Assembly (NCBI RefSeq): GCF_003464595.1
Contig: NZ_QRZF01000004.1
Location: forward strand, 186,001 to 250,000
Source of the DNA: Bacteroides intestinalis
Lineage (GTDB): Bacteria > Bacteroidota > Bacteroidia > Bacteroidales > Bacteroidaceae
DNA length: 64,000 nt
Reading direction: 5' to 3'
The notes beneath the pieces are model-generated. The model did not search any database. It saw only the letters and a program-made list of their open reading frames with translations, and was not told the DNA's origin. Position numbers and translations under genes: made by a program. Shown one piece after another: positions 17,490 through 26,530 of the stretch; within the stretch, counting starts at the first letter, position 1, and each line of letters starts with the position of its first letter.

Positions 17490-18011
17490 CTATTTAGTAC
17501 CGGTAAAGTTAACAGCTATATCCATAGACATAAAAGAAGGGATGTTTATTACAACCGTAACCTTATTTCCTTCAATCGTACCACTAAGATCCACAGGGAT
17601 CTTTCCTAAAGTAGGACCTAGCCAAACAGCAACTCCTTCTTTATCACCGGCAGTAATCTGCAATTCAGGAATCGATTTTGAAAAAGTGTACTTATTACCT
17701 CCAACTGAAACCAAATCTACATTTTCAATATTGATATTTCCAATGCCAGTAGCAATACCACCCATCTGCAACATAAAGTTCTTTAGTAAAAAAGAAAACT
17801 TATTATCAGAGCTTCCTTTGATCAATTGAACACTTTCCTTAGACGTAATGGGATCTTGCGCTCCTGCTTGAGTCGTAAGTACCACACTTAAATTTCCAGA
17901 GTACGTTCCATACGGTTCCACTTTATTATCATCGTCATCATCACTTCCACATGAAGTGAACAAACTCATCGCACATACAAGTGCAAACAAATAAAACAGA
18001 TTTTTCTTCAT
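17490..18011 (-). CDS. Calycin-like domain lipoprotein
   Basis: The 173-residue protein has the signal MKKNLFYLFALVCAMSLFTS with lipobox Cys at 21, an Asp-rich linker (GSDDDDDN), then a small beta-barrel domain (GTYSGNLSVVL, FSFLLKNFMLQMGGIATGIG, GTIEGNKVTVVINIP) of the Bacteroides calycin-like type. It is probably surface-exposed; the ligand is unknown. The start at 18011 is set by the signal peptide; a longer frame from 18041 is not needed. The same fold seems to form the first 150 residues of the next protein upstream (18064-20019). The 52-bp gap and shared signal peptide suggest one operon and a duplication origin. Confidence 0.82.
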   Translation of the reverse strand: MKKNLFYLFALVCAMSLFTSCGSDDDDDNKVEPYGTYSGNLSVVLTTQAGAQDPITSKESVQLIKGSSDNKFSFLLKNFMLQMGGIATGIGNINIENVDLVSVGGNKYTFSKSIPELQITAGDKEGVAVWLGPTLGKIPVDLSGTIEGNKVTVVINIPSFMSMDIAVNFTGTK

Positions 18012-18063
18012 AACAAATAATATTTGGTTAATAACTCGCATATAGAAAATTAGCGCTATATCT

Positions 18064-20019
18064 TTAGAAAGTCACTTCCAAGTCATCTAAAAGAAGTACA
18101 CTGCCTGGAGCACCGCTAAACTTGTCTCCATCTTTACTTGAAGAGCAAACAATCGCTAACTTATACTTCTTAGTCGAATCAAACGTCTTGTTATCAAGGA
18201 ACTTAAATGAAACGTTAAAATCAGTATATTGCGCCTGTGCCTTACCATCTACAGAAGCTATCGCTACAATCTTATCTGATGTCAGCAAATTGGTTCCATC
18301 CAAATATTCGAATGCATAACTATCTACTTCATATAGGACCGCATTCATAGCTGGAAGATCTGTCTTTGTTTTATCTTCAACAACCTCATTAGCTTTATCC
18401 GCAGGCTGCGCACAATAGTAATAAGTAGTTCCCGGAGTATATTTATAAGAGCCCTTAAACGCTACCGGTTGCTTAAAACAAGGATAACCAAATAAAGTAC
18501 TCTTCAGCGTATTTGATATATTCACTTTAAATGAACCTGTGAAAAGACTACCTGAAGTCACAACAGGAATTGCAGGTATAAATCCTCCCATTCCAGCTTG
18601 CCCGGTTGTATTTAAAGTTTCCAGACGAGCAGCCTTTCCCGATTTTGCATCATCTGACTGAGTCACCGCATATGGAGCTTCAGGGCCATATAATGCTGGA
18701 TATAATTTAATCCATGCTACACCTTCATTAGAGGTAGCCCAACCATTAGCAGGTTCCTCATATATTCTATATTGGGCACCCGTTTCATTTTTTGTTTCCC
18801 AAGAATTCAAATCACTCTTAAAATCAAATGAAGTCAATTTTTGATATGTCACAGTATAAGTTCTTTTTGACTTTCCGCTCTCTGCCTGCACAACAAACTT
18901 TTGCCCTGTTGTGAAGTCAACCGGAGTTCCTGCCACATATTCCTGGTTATTTAGAGTTATTTTTGCACCAGCAGAAATTTCAAATTGCGGAACTAAGCTT
19001 TTCAGTTGATCCTCTGTAGCTTCGGGTTTAACAAAGAACACAACACTTCCAGCTGTAGTTGTAATGTCTCCAAATTCAGGTTGTACAACAACAACACTGT
19101 TGTCTATCGTCATCTTTTCAATAGCGTAACCTGTCAGTTTCTTCGCTCCGGTGTATACGTAAACAGCTTTCGTTTCTCCTTGAGTAACAGTCATATTCAA
19201 CGTCAAAACACCATCCACAAACTTACCAGACAATTCCAGTTCTGCATCTCCATAAGTCTTGTGTGTCAACGTTTGTTTCACTGTACCAATAGATGTATCA
19301 CCATCCGCACCTACCAATAGATTGGCGGAAGCAATGCTAATACTTCTCGTTACAGTTTTGTCATTCGCATAACAACTAAGGCTGAAAGATTTTATGCCAA
19401 TTTTATTGAAACCAACATAAGTCACTTCAATTCCATCAACAGGATATTTCGCTTCAATGTCTACACCAGTAACTGTCAACTCCGTGCGTGCATACCAAGC
19501 AGCAACTTCCATCGCATAATCCTTAACCTCTTTACTGGTTCTCTCTCCATTAAAAGTCACATCAATATTCTGCTTTAATTCCGCCGCATAAACAACGATA
19601 TGCAGATCAGCTGTTTCACCTGTTATTACACCTGTAACTTTTACCTGCAATTCTTTTAATTCCGGATGGTTAATCACAACATTGGTCTCTTTCAGTTCTA
19701 CTTTAGACTGATCTCCCGCTAAAGTTATACCCGGTACTACAATATCTCCAACAGCTATCGTAGCATCTCCTATTGTAATCGCAAAATCTTTTAATTCCAA
19801 TTTAACAGAAGCTTCTCCATCTTCCGTTACATATATTTGTTGCGTTGATTGTCCTACTTGAAAACCATCCAATGTCACAACCAAATCTCCCAAATACGTA
19901 CCGGATATTTCTGCAATCAAAGTTTTTGGATCTACATTATAGTCATCATCATCATTACATGAAATCAGAAAAGTGCAAGATAGAGCAAATACGAATAAAT
20001 AAAATAAATTTTTCTTCAT
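18064..20019 (-). CDS. Multidomain lipoprotein: two calycin-like domains plus PCMD domain
   Basis: The 651-residue protein starts MKKNLFYLFVFALSCTFLIS with lipobox Cys 21 and an Asp-rich linker. Residues about 35-160 (GTYLGDLVVTLDGFQVG) and about 195-300 (LTHKTYGDAELELSGKFVDG) look like two calycin-like domains. A short sandwich domain (FFVKPEATEDQLKSLVPQFE, about 325-395) follows, then a C-terminal PCMD domain (about 400-651, ending GSVLLLDDLEVTF). It looks like a fusion of the smaller neighbours: the calycin module at 17490 and the PCMD module at 14901. The role is probably glycan or protein binding at the cell surface, which is inference. Confidence 0.82.
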   Translation of the reverse strand: MKKNLFYLFVFALSCTFLISCNDDDDYNVDPKTLIAEISGTYLGDLVVTLDGFQVGQSTQQIYVTEDGEASVKLELKDFAITIGDATIAVGDIVVPGITLAGDQSKVELKETNVVINHPELKELQVKVTGVITGETADLHIVVYAAELKQNIDVTFNGERTSKEVKDYAMEVAAWYARTELTVTGVDIEAKYPVDGIEVTYVGFNKIGIKSFSLSCYANDKTVTRSISIASANLLVGADGDTSIGTVKQTLTHKTYGDAELELSGKFVDGVLTLNMTVTQGETKAVYVYTGAKKLTGYAIEKMTIDNSVVVVQPEFGDITTTAGSVVFFVKPEATEDQLKSLVPQFEISAGAKITLNNQEYVAGTPVDFTTGQKFVVQAESGKSKRTYTVTYQKLTSFDFKSDLNSWETKNETGAQYRIYEEPANGWATSNEGVAWIKLYPALYGPEAPYAVTQSDDAKSGKAARLETLNTTGQAGMGGFIPAIPVVTSGSLFTGSFKVNISNTLKSTLFGYPCFKQPVAFKGSYKYTPGTTYYYCAQPADKANEVVEDKTKTDLPAMNAVLYEVDSYAFEYLDGTNLLTSDKIVAIASVDGKAQAQYTDFNVSFKFLDNKTFDSTKKYKLAIVCSSSKDGDKFSGAPGSVLLLDDLEVTF

Positions 20020-20336
20020 AATTTTGTTGTTTAGTTAATATAAGTCTTACTGACGAAGGCCATCAATGTCCTATTTTCACATCACTAAATTTAAGTTTGC
20101 AAAAAAACAGCTTTTTAAACACATACAAAAGGTCTATTTCACTTAATTGATGTCCTGTTTTTAAGAATTTCACATTTATCATTAATTAATGAAACATTTG
20201 GTTACCCCATTCGGTTCAAAAACAACCTATAAAATAAAAAACTATTTATCGAATTATTAGTAAAGCAATACCCTATAAAAAAATTAAGGATATTCTTTCG
20301 AATATCCTTAATCCCAATACATATAAAGTTTTTGAA
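20020..20336. other. Gap between two lipoprotein genes
   Basis: It holds the terminator at 20284-20311 for the gene upstream on the minus strand and AT-rich promoter DNA for 18064-20019. No gene or repeat family was seen. Confidence 0.6.
20284..20311 (-). terminator. Terminator of the DUF4925-like lipoprotein gene
   Basis: TTAAGGATATTC, loop TTTC, GAATATCCTTAA form a perfect 12-bp stem, followed on the minus strand by a run of seven T. It begins about 25 bp after the stop at 20337. Confidence 0.87.
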
Positions 20337-21302
20337 CTAGTTTCTCACTAAATCCAAGCCTAAATTAAAGCTTGTTGTTACTTTCCAATATGATCCAATC
20401 AACTGAATCATAAATCCAGCGGCCTGCGCCTCTTCCGGTACTACGCCACCCTCAACCAATGCATTCCAAAGTATCATCAAATCATTTGTCCACTGCGGAT
20501 CTCCCCAATCATCCACCTCACCTGTATCACGAAGTGTAAACAGATTATCAAATGCACTCTTATCCAAATAAATATAAGTATGCCCATTGTCAGCAATTCT
20601 AATATTCATAGGAATTCCATCTTTAGCCCAACTTGCAATCTGGCTAATAGTAGCATTCTGTAAACCACTCAGATCAACATTCAAAATTCCCCCAAGCAAT
20701 GTTTTAACAGTAGCCGGATCTCCATTCAAAACAGTTTCTATAATACTAGTCAGACCACTTGCATCACTTCCGGTAGCTGCTGTTATGATAGCAGGAATAT
20801 TTAGCTTTACAACAAATTTCCCATTATTCTCGCTCCAGTATGCCAGTTCCTTAGGAGAGGTAGTAAAGCCACCTGTCGCAAAATCAGCTTTCACACTACT
20901 TGCTGTTGGAAAAGCACCTGTAATGAAAATCGACATTATCGTAGTAGGATCCATTGCTATTTCCGGACCAGCCACATAGTCGGCAATAATGTTACCGCTT
21001 TTATCTAATGTAATTGAATTCAAAGCCTGGGGTAAAATAGAGCCACCCAAATACCGGAATAAAGCAGCAAGTATTGATGGATAATCGTCATCACCAGTAT
21101 ATTGCCAATCCGAATACAACGCACCTGTCATAGGCCAATTGGAAATTGTCTCATCTTTGGTCCATTCATAATCTGCTGTCGTGTAATCCGCCATTTTATA
21201 AGTTCCAGCCCAAGGGCTTACTTCTTCATCATCATCACTACAAGCAGTGAACAGACTCATTGAACAAATCAATGCAAACAAATAAAATAAATTCTTCTTC
21301 AT
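20337..21302 (-). CDS. DUF4925-like lipoprotein
   Basis: The 321-residue protein starts MKKNLFYLFALICSMSLFTA with lipobox Cys 21 and an acidic linker (CSDDDEE). The body (WAGTYKMADYTTADY, LALFRYLGG-like LAALFRYLGGSILPQALNS, FVVKLNIPAIITA, GIPMNIRIADNGHTYIYLDK) resembles the Bacteroides family DUF4925, a lipocalin-like export protein of unknown function. A good ribosome-binding site (AAAGGAGAAC) precedes the ATG. The signal peptide is nearly identical to those of the two lipoproteins downstream, so the three genes look like one expanded family. It is followed by a strong terminator, so it is probably transcribed alone. Confidence 0.8.
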   Translation of the reverse strand: MKKNLFYLFALICSMSLFTACSDDDEEVSPWAGTYKMADYTTADYEWTKDETISNWPMTGALYSDWQYTGDDDYPSILAALFRYLGGSILPQALNSITLDKSGNIIADYVAGPEIAMDPTTIMSIFITGAFPTASSVKADFATGGFTTSPKELAYWSENNGKFVVKLNIPAIITAATGSDASGLTSIIETVLNGDPATVKTLLGGILNVDLSGLQNATISQIASWAKDGIPMNIRIADNGHTYIYLDKSAFDNLFTLRDTGEVDDWGDPQWTNDLMILWNALVEGGVVPEEAQAAGFMIQLIGSYWKVTTSFNLGLDLVRN

Positions 21303-21493
21303 ATTGTTCTCCTTTAATTAATAATAGCTCCCCGTCACCGGGTAGTCATGTTCCTTTTAAATTTAATAAGATTTCGGGGTGCAAAATAACAGTTTTTTAA
21401 GATATTAGACAAGGTCTATTCTAAAACTGGTATGTTCTTTTTTTAAGCATTGGAGAGTAAATTACCGCCTTTCGATTCACTTAAAAAGAAAGC

Positions 21494-21579
21494 AAACACT
21501 TGCGGCTGTGAAAGGTAATGATTGCAGGTCCGTTGATCAACACTTGCGCAAGTGTAAGCCTTCGCAGCCGCAAGTGTTT
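21494..21579. repeat. Nested palindrome upstream of aroC
   Basis: The outer arms AAACACTTGCGGCTGTGAA (21494-21512) and TTCGCAGCCGCAAGTGTTT (21561-21579) pair at 18 of 19 positions, the exception being a possible GU. Inside lies a perfect 16-bp palindrome ACACTTGCGCAAGTGT (21540-21555) that repeats the ACACTTGCG word of the outer arm. Several alternative cruciforms or hairpins are therefore possible. No gene or promoter match lies in the 48-bp interior. Confidence 0.85.
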
Positions 21580-21613
21580 TTTCAGAAACAACCAACTGAA
21601 ATGAGACAGTCTA

Positions 21614-21745
21614 CGCGGCATTTGTTTCCCAGTATGAAACAAACAGTTTCATTACTTGAAACAGAATGTTTCTCAGTGTGAAACAACTTGTTTCATACCG
21701 GGAAACAATTCATTTCATGCTTTGAAACAAATCGTTTGCCCTGGG
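21614..21745. repeat. 22-bp periodic array of GAAAC/GTTTC half-sites
   Basis: Five units begin at 21636, 21658, 21680, 21702 and 21724, each GAAACA, four to five variable bases, GTTTC (ATTTC and GTTTG in the last two) and seven variable bases, exactly 22 bp. A half-degenerate unit at 21614 keeps only GTTTC. The variable bases differ in every unit, but no insertion or deletion has changed the spacing. Half-sites alternate in orientation with centre spacings of 10 and 12 bp. The array ends about 150 bp before aroC. Confidence 0.88.
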
Positions 21746-21897
21746 AAAAGAACTCATCATTCCATAAAAAATATAATATTTCTCCCTTTTCATAAGAAAA
21801 ATCCATAACTATTTGTTATCTTTATGCAACCAAAAGCTTTTATTCAAAGGATTTGGCATGAATAAACCTTATACATAAACCATTAAAGCAAAAGATT

Positions 21898-22974
21898 ATG
21901 TTCAACTCATTCGGCAACATTCTCCGCCTTACCAGCTTTGGGGAGTCACATGGTAAAGGCATCGGAGGCGTCATAGATGGATTTCCCGCGGGCATCCGCA
22001 TTGACATGGATTTCGTGCAAGCGGAACTGGATCGTCGCCGTCCCGGACAGTCTCTTATTACTACGGCCCGGAAAGAAGGCGATAAAGTAGAATTCCTTTC
22101 AGGTATCTTTGAAGGCAAATCAACAGGATGTCCCATTGGATTCATTGTATGGAATGAAAATCAACATTCCAGTGATTATGATAACATGAAAGAGGTATAC
22201 CGTCCTTCGCATGCTGACTATACTTATAAGGTAAAATATGGTATCCGTGATTACCGTGGCGGTGGCCGTTCATCAGCACGCGAAACCATTTCCCGCGTAG
22301 TGGCAGGTGCCCTTGCCAAACAGGCACTCCGTCAACTGGGGGTGAAAATCACAGCATATACCTCGCAAGTAGGTCCAATCCGTCTGGAAGAAAACTATAC
22401 TGCTTATGATCTTGATTTAATAGAAACGAATCCAGTACGCTGCCCGGATCCAGTAAAGGCAAAAGAGATGGAGGAGCTTATTTTCAAGACCAAAGGAGAA
22501 GGTGATACCATTGGCGGCGTAGTGACCTGTGTCATCAAAGGATGCCCCATCGGATTAGGCCAACCCGTATTCGGTAAGTTACATGCTGCTCTTGCTTCCG
22601 GTATGCTCAGCATCAATGCAGCTAAAGCATTTGAATACGGTGACGGATTTAAAGGTCTGAAACAAAAAGGCTCGGAACAAAACGATGTATTCTTCAATAA
22701 CTGCGGACGCATTGAAACGAAAACCAACCATTCCGGTGGTATCCAAGGCGGTATCAGTAACGGACAAGACATCTTCTTCCGGGTTGCCTTTAAACCGGTA
22801 GCCACTGTATTGATGGAGCAACATACAGTCAATATAGATGGTATAGATACAACATTGAAAGCTCGCGGTCGTCATGATCCATGCGTATTGCCACGCGCAG
22901 TGCCTATAGTAGAAGCTATGGCTGCCTTGACAATACTGGACTTCTATCTGATTGACCGTACTACACAATTATAG
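21898..22974 (+). CDS. aroC: Chorismate synthase
   Basis: The 358-residue enzyme converts EPSP to chorismate, the last shikimate-pathway step, using reduced FMN. Family motifs are complete: [22 protein letters not shown]-equivalent [14 protein letters not shown], the [18 protein letters not shown] helix, [13 protein letters not shown] and [20 protein letters not shown]. Length is standard. The upstream gap is unusual, with a nested palindrome and the 22-bp array. Downstream, an octamer palindrome occupies almost the whole gap to the M20 peptidase gene, which could be cotranscribed. Confidence 0.97.
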   Translation: MFNSFGNILRLTSFGESHGKGIGGVIDGFPAGIRIDMDFVQAELDRRRPGQSLITTARKEGDKVEFLSGIFEGKSTGCPIGFIVWNENQHSSDYDNMKEVYRPSHADYTYKVKYGIRDYRGGGRSSARETISRVVAGALAKQALRQLGVKITAYTSQVGPIRLEENYTAYDLDLIETNPVRCPDPVKAKEMEELIFKTKGEGDTIGGVVTCVIKGCPIGLGQPVFGKLHAALASGMLSINAAKAFEYGDGFKGLKQKGSEQNDVFFNNCGRIETKTNHSGGIQGGISNGQDIFFRVAFKPVATVLMEQHTVNIDGIDTTLKARGRHDPCVLPRAVPIVEAMAALTILDFYLIDRTTQL

Positions 22975-22981
22975 AAGTGGC

Positions 22982-23091
22982 AGGGTGATAGGATAATAAA
23001 GTGATAAGGTGATAGGGTGATAAAGTGACATTATCCTATTACCCTATCACCTTATCACTCTATCACTCTATCACTTTATCACCTTATCATA
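22982..23091. repeat. Palindromic octamer repeat, GTGATAAG word
   Basis: The left arm (22982-23029) is a run of GTGATAGG/GTGATAAA octamers. The right arm (23031-23091) is the complementary run (CCTATCAC, CTTATCAC, TCTATCAC and so on). The arms meet with almost no loop. It fills the gap between the aroC stop and the M20 start at 23099. Confidence 0.88.
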
Positions 23092-23098
23092 TATATTT

Positions 23099-24454
23099 AT
23101 GAACGAAATACAGAAATACATTTCAGAGAATGAATCGAAGATGCTGGAAGACTTGTTCAGCCTCATCCGTATCCCAAGTATCAGTGCAAAACCTGAACAC
23201 CATGACGACATGTTGGCTTGTGCAGAACGCTGGGCACAACTATTGCTTGAAGCAGGTGCAGACGAAGCACTGGTAATGCCATCGAAAGGCAATCCGATTG
23301 TTTTCGGACAAAAGATAGTAGACCCGGCAGCAAAGACAGTTTTGGTATATGCACATTATGATGTAATGCCGGCAGAACCATTGGAACTATGGAAAAGTAA
23401 TCCCTTTGAACCGGAAATCCGCGATGGGCACATTTGGGCCCGTGGTGCCGATGACGATAAAGGGCAATCATTCATTCAGGTAAAGGCATTCGAATATCTG
23501 GTGAAACATGGCATGCTAAAGAACAATGTCAAATTCATCTTTGAAGGTGAAGAAGAAATCGGTTCACCCAGTCTGGAAGCTTTCTGTGAGGAGCATAAAG
23601 AATTATTAAAAGCAGATATTATTCTGGTATCGGATACCAGTATGTTGGGTGCCGACCTGCCCTCACTGACTACAGGCCTTCGCGGATTGGCATACTGGGA
23701 AATTGAAGTAACCGGACCTAACCGTGACTTACACTCAGGACATTTCGGAGGTGCCGTTGCCAATCCCATTAATGTATTATGCGGAATGATTGCCAAAGTA
23801 GTAGATGCTGATGGATGTATCACAGTGCCCGGTTTCTACGATGATGTGGAAGAAGTTCCACAAGCAGAACGTGACATGATCGCCCATATTCCTTTCAATG
23901 AAGAAAAGTATAAAGCAGCCATTGGTGTAAAAGAGCTATTCGGAGAAAAAGGATACAGCACTCTGGAGCGCAACAGTTGCCGTCCCTCTTTCGACGTTTG
24001 TGGCATTTGGGGCGGATATACTGGCGAAGGTTCCAAGACAGTACTTCCGTCAAAAGCTACAGCTAAGGTATCTTGTCGCCTGGTTCCCCATCAGGATCAT
24101 CACAAGATTTCCCAAATGTTCGCTGATTATATCCTAAGCATTGCTCCGGACACCGTACAGGTAAAAGTGACACCCATGCATGGAGGACAAGGCTATGTAT
24201 GTCCAATCAGCCTTCCAGCCTATCAGGCCGCCGAGAAAGGTTTTGAAAAAGCATTCGGGAAGAAACCACTTGCGGTACGCCGGGGAGGAAGTATTCCTAT
24301 CATCTCCACATTCGAGCAAGTACTTGGAATCAAGACTGTACTTATGGGATTCGGACTGGAATCAAATGCTATCCATTCACCGAATGAGAACTTCCCATTG
24401 GATATTTTCCGAAAAGGAATCGAAGCAGTCGTTGAATTTCATTTAAAGTATTAG
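23099..24454 (+). CDS. M20 family metallo-dipeptidase
   Basis: The 451-residue protein is a zinc-dependent M20 peptidase of the dipeptidase type. Metal ligands lie in YAHYDVMPAEP (His, catalytic Asp), ARGADDDKGQ (bridging Asp), FEGEEEIGSPS (general-base Glu pair), LVSDTS (Asp) and NAIHSPNE (His). The dimerisation domain (about 195-350) includes DLHSGHFGGAVANPINVL. There is no signal peptide, so it acts in the cytoplasm, probably on dipeptides taken up from outside. Exact specificity cannot be told. It follows aroC across the octamer palindrome and converges with the PorE-like gene. Confidence 0.9.
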   Translation: MNEIQKYISENESKMLEDLFSLIRIPSISAKPEHHDDMLACAERWAQLLLEAGADEALVMPSKGNPIVFGQKIVDPAAKTVLVYAHYDVMPAEPLELWKSNPFEPEIRDGHIWARGADDDKGQSFIQVKAFEYLVKHGMLKNNVKFIFEGEEEIGSPSLEAFCEEHKELLKADIILVSDTSMLGADLPSLTTGLRGLAYWEIEVTGPNRDLHSGHFGGAVANPINVLCGMIAKVVDADGCITVPGFYDDVEEVPQAERDMIAHIPFNEEKYKAAIGVKELFGEKGYSTLERNSCRPSFDVCGIWGGYTGEGSKTVLPSKATAKVSCRLVPHQDHHKISQMFADYILSIAPDTVQVKVTPMHGGQGYVCPISLPAYQAAEKGFEKAFGKKPLAVRRGGSIPIISTFEQVLGIKTVLMGFGLESNAIHSPNENFPLDIFRKGIEAVVEFHLKY

Positions 24455-24469
24455 CTTGTACCTCGTAAC

Positions 24470-26470
24470 TCATTGATACGTGGTTCGCAGCACTTTAAAT
24501 TCTGTGCGACGATTAATAGCATTACAAATCTCCTGCTGTTCCAGTGGGAGATTTTTTATAAACTCTTCTGTCAATACATCTCCCACCTTCAGGAAAGGTG
24601 CAGATTTCAGAGTGAAATTAGTGACTGTCTTAGGCTGTTGTTCCCCATACCCTTTCGGTGTGAGACGTTCCGAATCAATGCCGCCTTTAATAAGATAACG
24701 TACTACAGATTCTGCACGACGTTGCGAAAGACGGAGATTATAATCATCATTCCCTTTATAATCGCAATGTGCGGCGAGTTCGATAGTAACATTCGGATTA
24801 TCATTCAATAATTGTATCAACTCATCCAAAGCTACCGTAGATTCCGGAGTCAGATCAGCCCGGTCAAACTCATAGAAGATATTCTCTATCAGTACAGGAC
24901 GGGTAATGGAAGATAAAGGAAACTCAAGTTCATAATGACGATCCTCATTAACATCTTCCGTCATCAACTCCTCTTTGTCATTCAGATAACCACGACAAGA
25001 GGCAAGCAAGGCATAACGGCACCCCGGTGTGAGTTCCTGAATAAAAGTACCATCTTTCTTTACATTGATCTTCATATAAGTACCATCCTCTCCCACTAAA
25101 GTGACCAGTGCATCGGAAAGTGCATCTCCCTCTTTATCATAAACTAATCCTTTCAAGATATGATGTACCTCCGGAAGCTCAAAACTGTAAATGTGATCCC
25201 ATCCACGGGCATCTCCCCGATTTGAAGAAAAAAAGCCCCGATTGGGCGCACCCGGTTCGAACGTCATACCAAAATCATCACTTTGTGAATTTATCGGAGA
25301 TTTCATATTCTCAATATGCCAACGTCCCGTCAGGCTATCCGGCACAGCACGAAAGATATCCAAGCCACCCATGCCGGGATGTCCGGTGGAGGAGAAATAC
25401 AGGGTACCATCCGGTGCAAAAGAGGGAAACATTTCATCACCGGAAGTATTAATTTCAGGTCCCAGGTTATCGACATAACCGAAACCATCACGAGTCACGT
25501 TGATACGCCATAAATCCAACCCTCCCTGTCCACCTGGCATATCAGATACGAAATATAGATAATCACCTGCAGGAGATAATGCAGGGTGGGCAACAGAAGA
25601 AAGGGTATCATTCAGGATTGCACACTTCTGAGGACTCCCCCACTCCGCCCCGGCACGTTGAGAAACATATATCTCTGCATAAGCCGGTGCATTGGGCAAT
25701 GTCCGGCAACGAGTGAAATACATCGTTTTACCATCTGCCGAAAAAGAACAAGCCCCTTCTTCAAATTCACTATTTACTTCCGAAGCAAGCGGTTCAGGCT
25801 TTTGCCATTGCTTCTTTTCATTTCGCTTGGAGTGGAATATATCAGCACTTTTCATGCCGGTAATGCCATTCAGATCGGCACCTTTGGCTTCGTTACGGGT
25901 AGAAGTTAAATATAGGATATCAGGATCATTGCCCGCATACATGGGAGAATAATCACTACGACGGGAAACAAGAATAGGAATGCGCTTTACAATATGACGG
26001 GTAGGATTTTTTTTCCACTCCTGCGCCAAAGAACAAGAAGTGACTCCTATATGCGCCAGGGAATCTTTACGCCCTTTTATATCAGACTGATTCTGTGCAT
26101 AAGCAAGATAATTTTCATAATAAGGTATGGCAGCAGCATATTCGCCATTCTTACGAAGCATCTCCGCCAGATAAAAATGAGAAAGAGTATCCGAATAGCG
26201 ATAACGGACGGCATTCATATAGGCAGCTTTAGCCTTCAACGTGTAATTGATACGGCGGTAGCAGTCACCTTGTTTGTAGGCAAGCACACCTCGTTGCGAA
26301 CGATCTTTAGGAGGGGTACGGGTATAGGCCGTTTTGTAATGGCGGGCAGCATCAAAGTATTCTCCACGGGCATAACTTTGCTCTGCCTGACGCAGACTCC
26401 GTCCCACTCCGCAAGAAGTGAGAAATAAGATAGCACAAAGAAGAAATAAAAGCAGTTTATATAATTTCAT
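24470..26470 (-). CDS. PorE-like OmpA-family lipoprotein (TPR, beta-propeller, CRD, OmpA)
   Basis: The 666-residue protein has a lipobox (LFLTSCGVG, Cys about 20). N-terminal tetratricopeptide-like helices (about 28-130, EQSYARGEYFDAARHYKTAY) are followed by a PD40 beta-propeller (about 170-430, GACSFSADGKTMYFTR, ALSPAGDYLYFVSDMPGG). Then come a carboxypeptidase-regulatory-like sandwich (about 440-520, LKGLVYDKEGDALSDALVTL) and an OmpA-type peptidoglycan-binding domain (about 545-660, IELAAHCDYKGNDDYN, LSQRRAESVVRYL). This order and length match PorE, an anchor of the type IX secretion machine of Porphyromonas. No other type IX gene is in the window, so the role here is open. It follows topB by 60 bp and may be cotranscribed. 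Confidence 0.85.
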   Translation of the reverse strand: MKLYKLLLFLLCAILFLTSCGVGRSLRQAEQSYARGEYFDAARHYKTAYTRTPPKDRSQRGVLAYKQGDCYRRINYTLKAKAAYMNAVRYRYSDTLSHFYLAEMLRKNGEYAAAIPYYENYLAYAQNQSDIKGRKDSLAHIGVTSCSLAQEWKKNPTRHIVKRIPILVSRRSDYSPMYAGNDPDILYLTSTRNEAKGADLNGITGMKSADIFHSKRNEKKQWQKPEPLASEVNSEFEEGACSFSADGKTMYFTRCRTLPNAPAYAEIYVSQRAGAEWGSPQKCAILNDTLSSVAHPALSPAGDYLYFVSDMPGGQGGLDLWRINVTRDGFGYVDNLGPEINTSGDEMFPSFAPDGTLYFSSTGHPGMGGLDIFRAVPDSLTGRWHIENMKSPINSQSDDFGMTFEPGAPNRGFFSSNRGDARGWDHIYSFELPEVHHILKGLVYDKEGDALSDALVTLVGEDGTYMKINVKKDGTFIQELTPGCRYALLASCRGYLNDKEELMTEDVNEDRHYELEFPLSSITRPVLIENIFYEFDRADLTPESTVALDELIQLLNDNPNVTIELAAHCDYKGNDDYNLRLSQRRAESVVRYLIKGGIDSERLTPKGYGEQQPKTVTNFTLKSAPFLKVGDVLTEEFIKNLPLEQQEICNAINRRTEFKVLRTTYQ

Positions 26471-26530
26471 GCCTCACAAGTTATCATTCATATAAACTGA
26501 AAAGTCGGCTGATTATTGTATGACCATCAT

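Noticed and set aside
21494..21579. Possible invertible promoter flanked by inverted repeats
   Set aside because: The 48-bp interior has no promoter match and is itself palindromic, and no recombinase gene is near.
21636..21745. Possible CRISPR-like array
   Set aside because: The unit is only 22 bp, the variable parts are 4-7 bp, the conserved part is itself palindromic, and no cas gene or spacer-sized segment is present.
22982..23091. Possible CRISPR or transposon end from dense repeats
   Set aside because: It is an octamer tandem repeat followed by its complement, with no spacers, no target duplication and no transposase.
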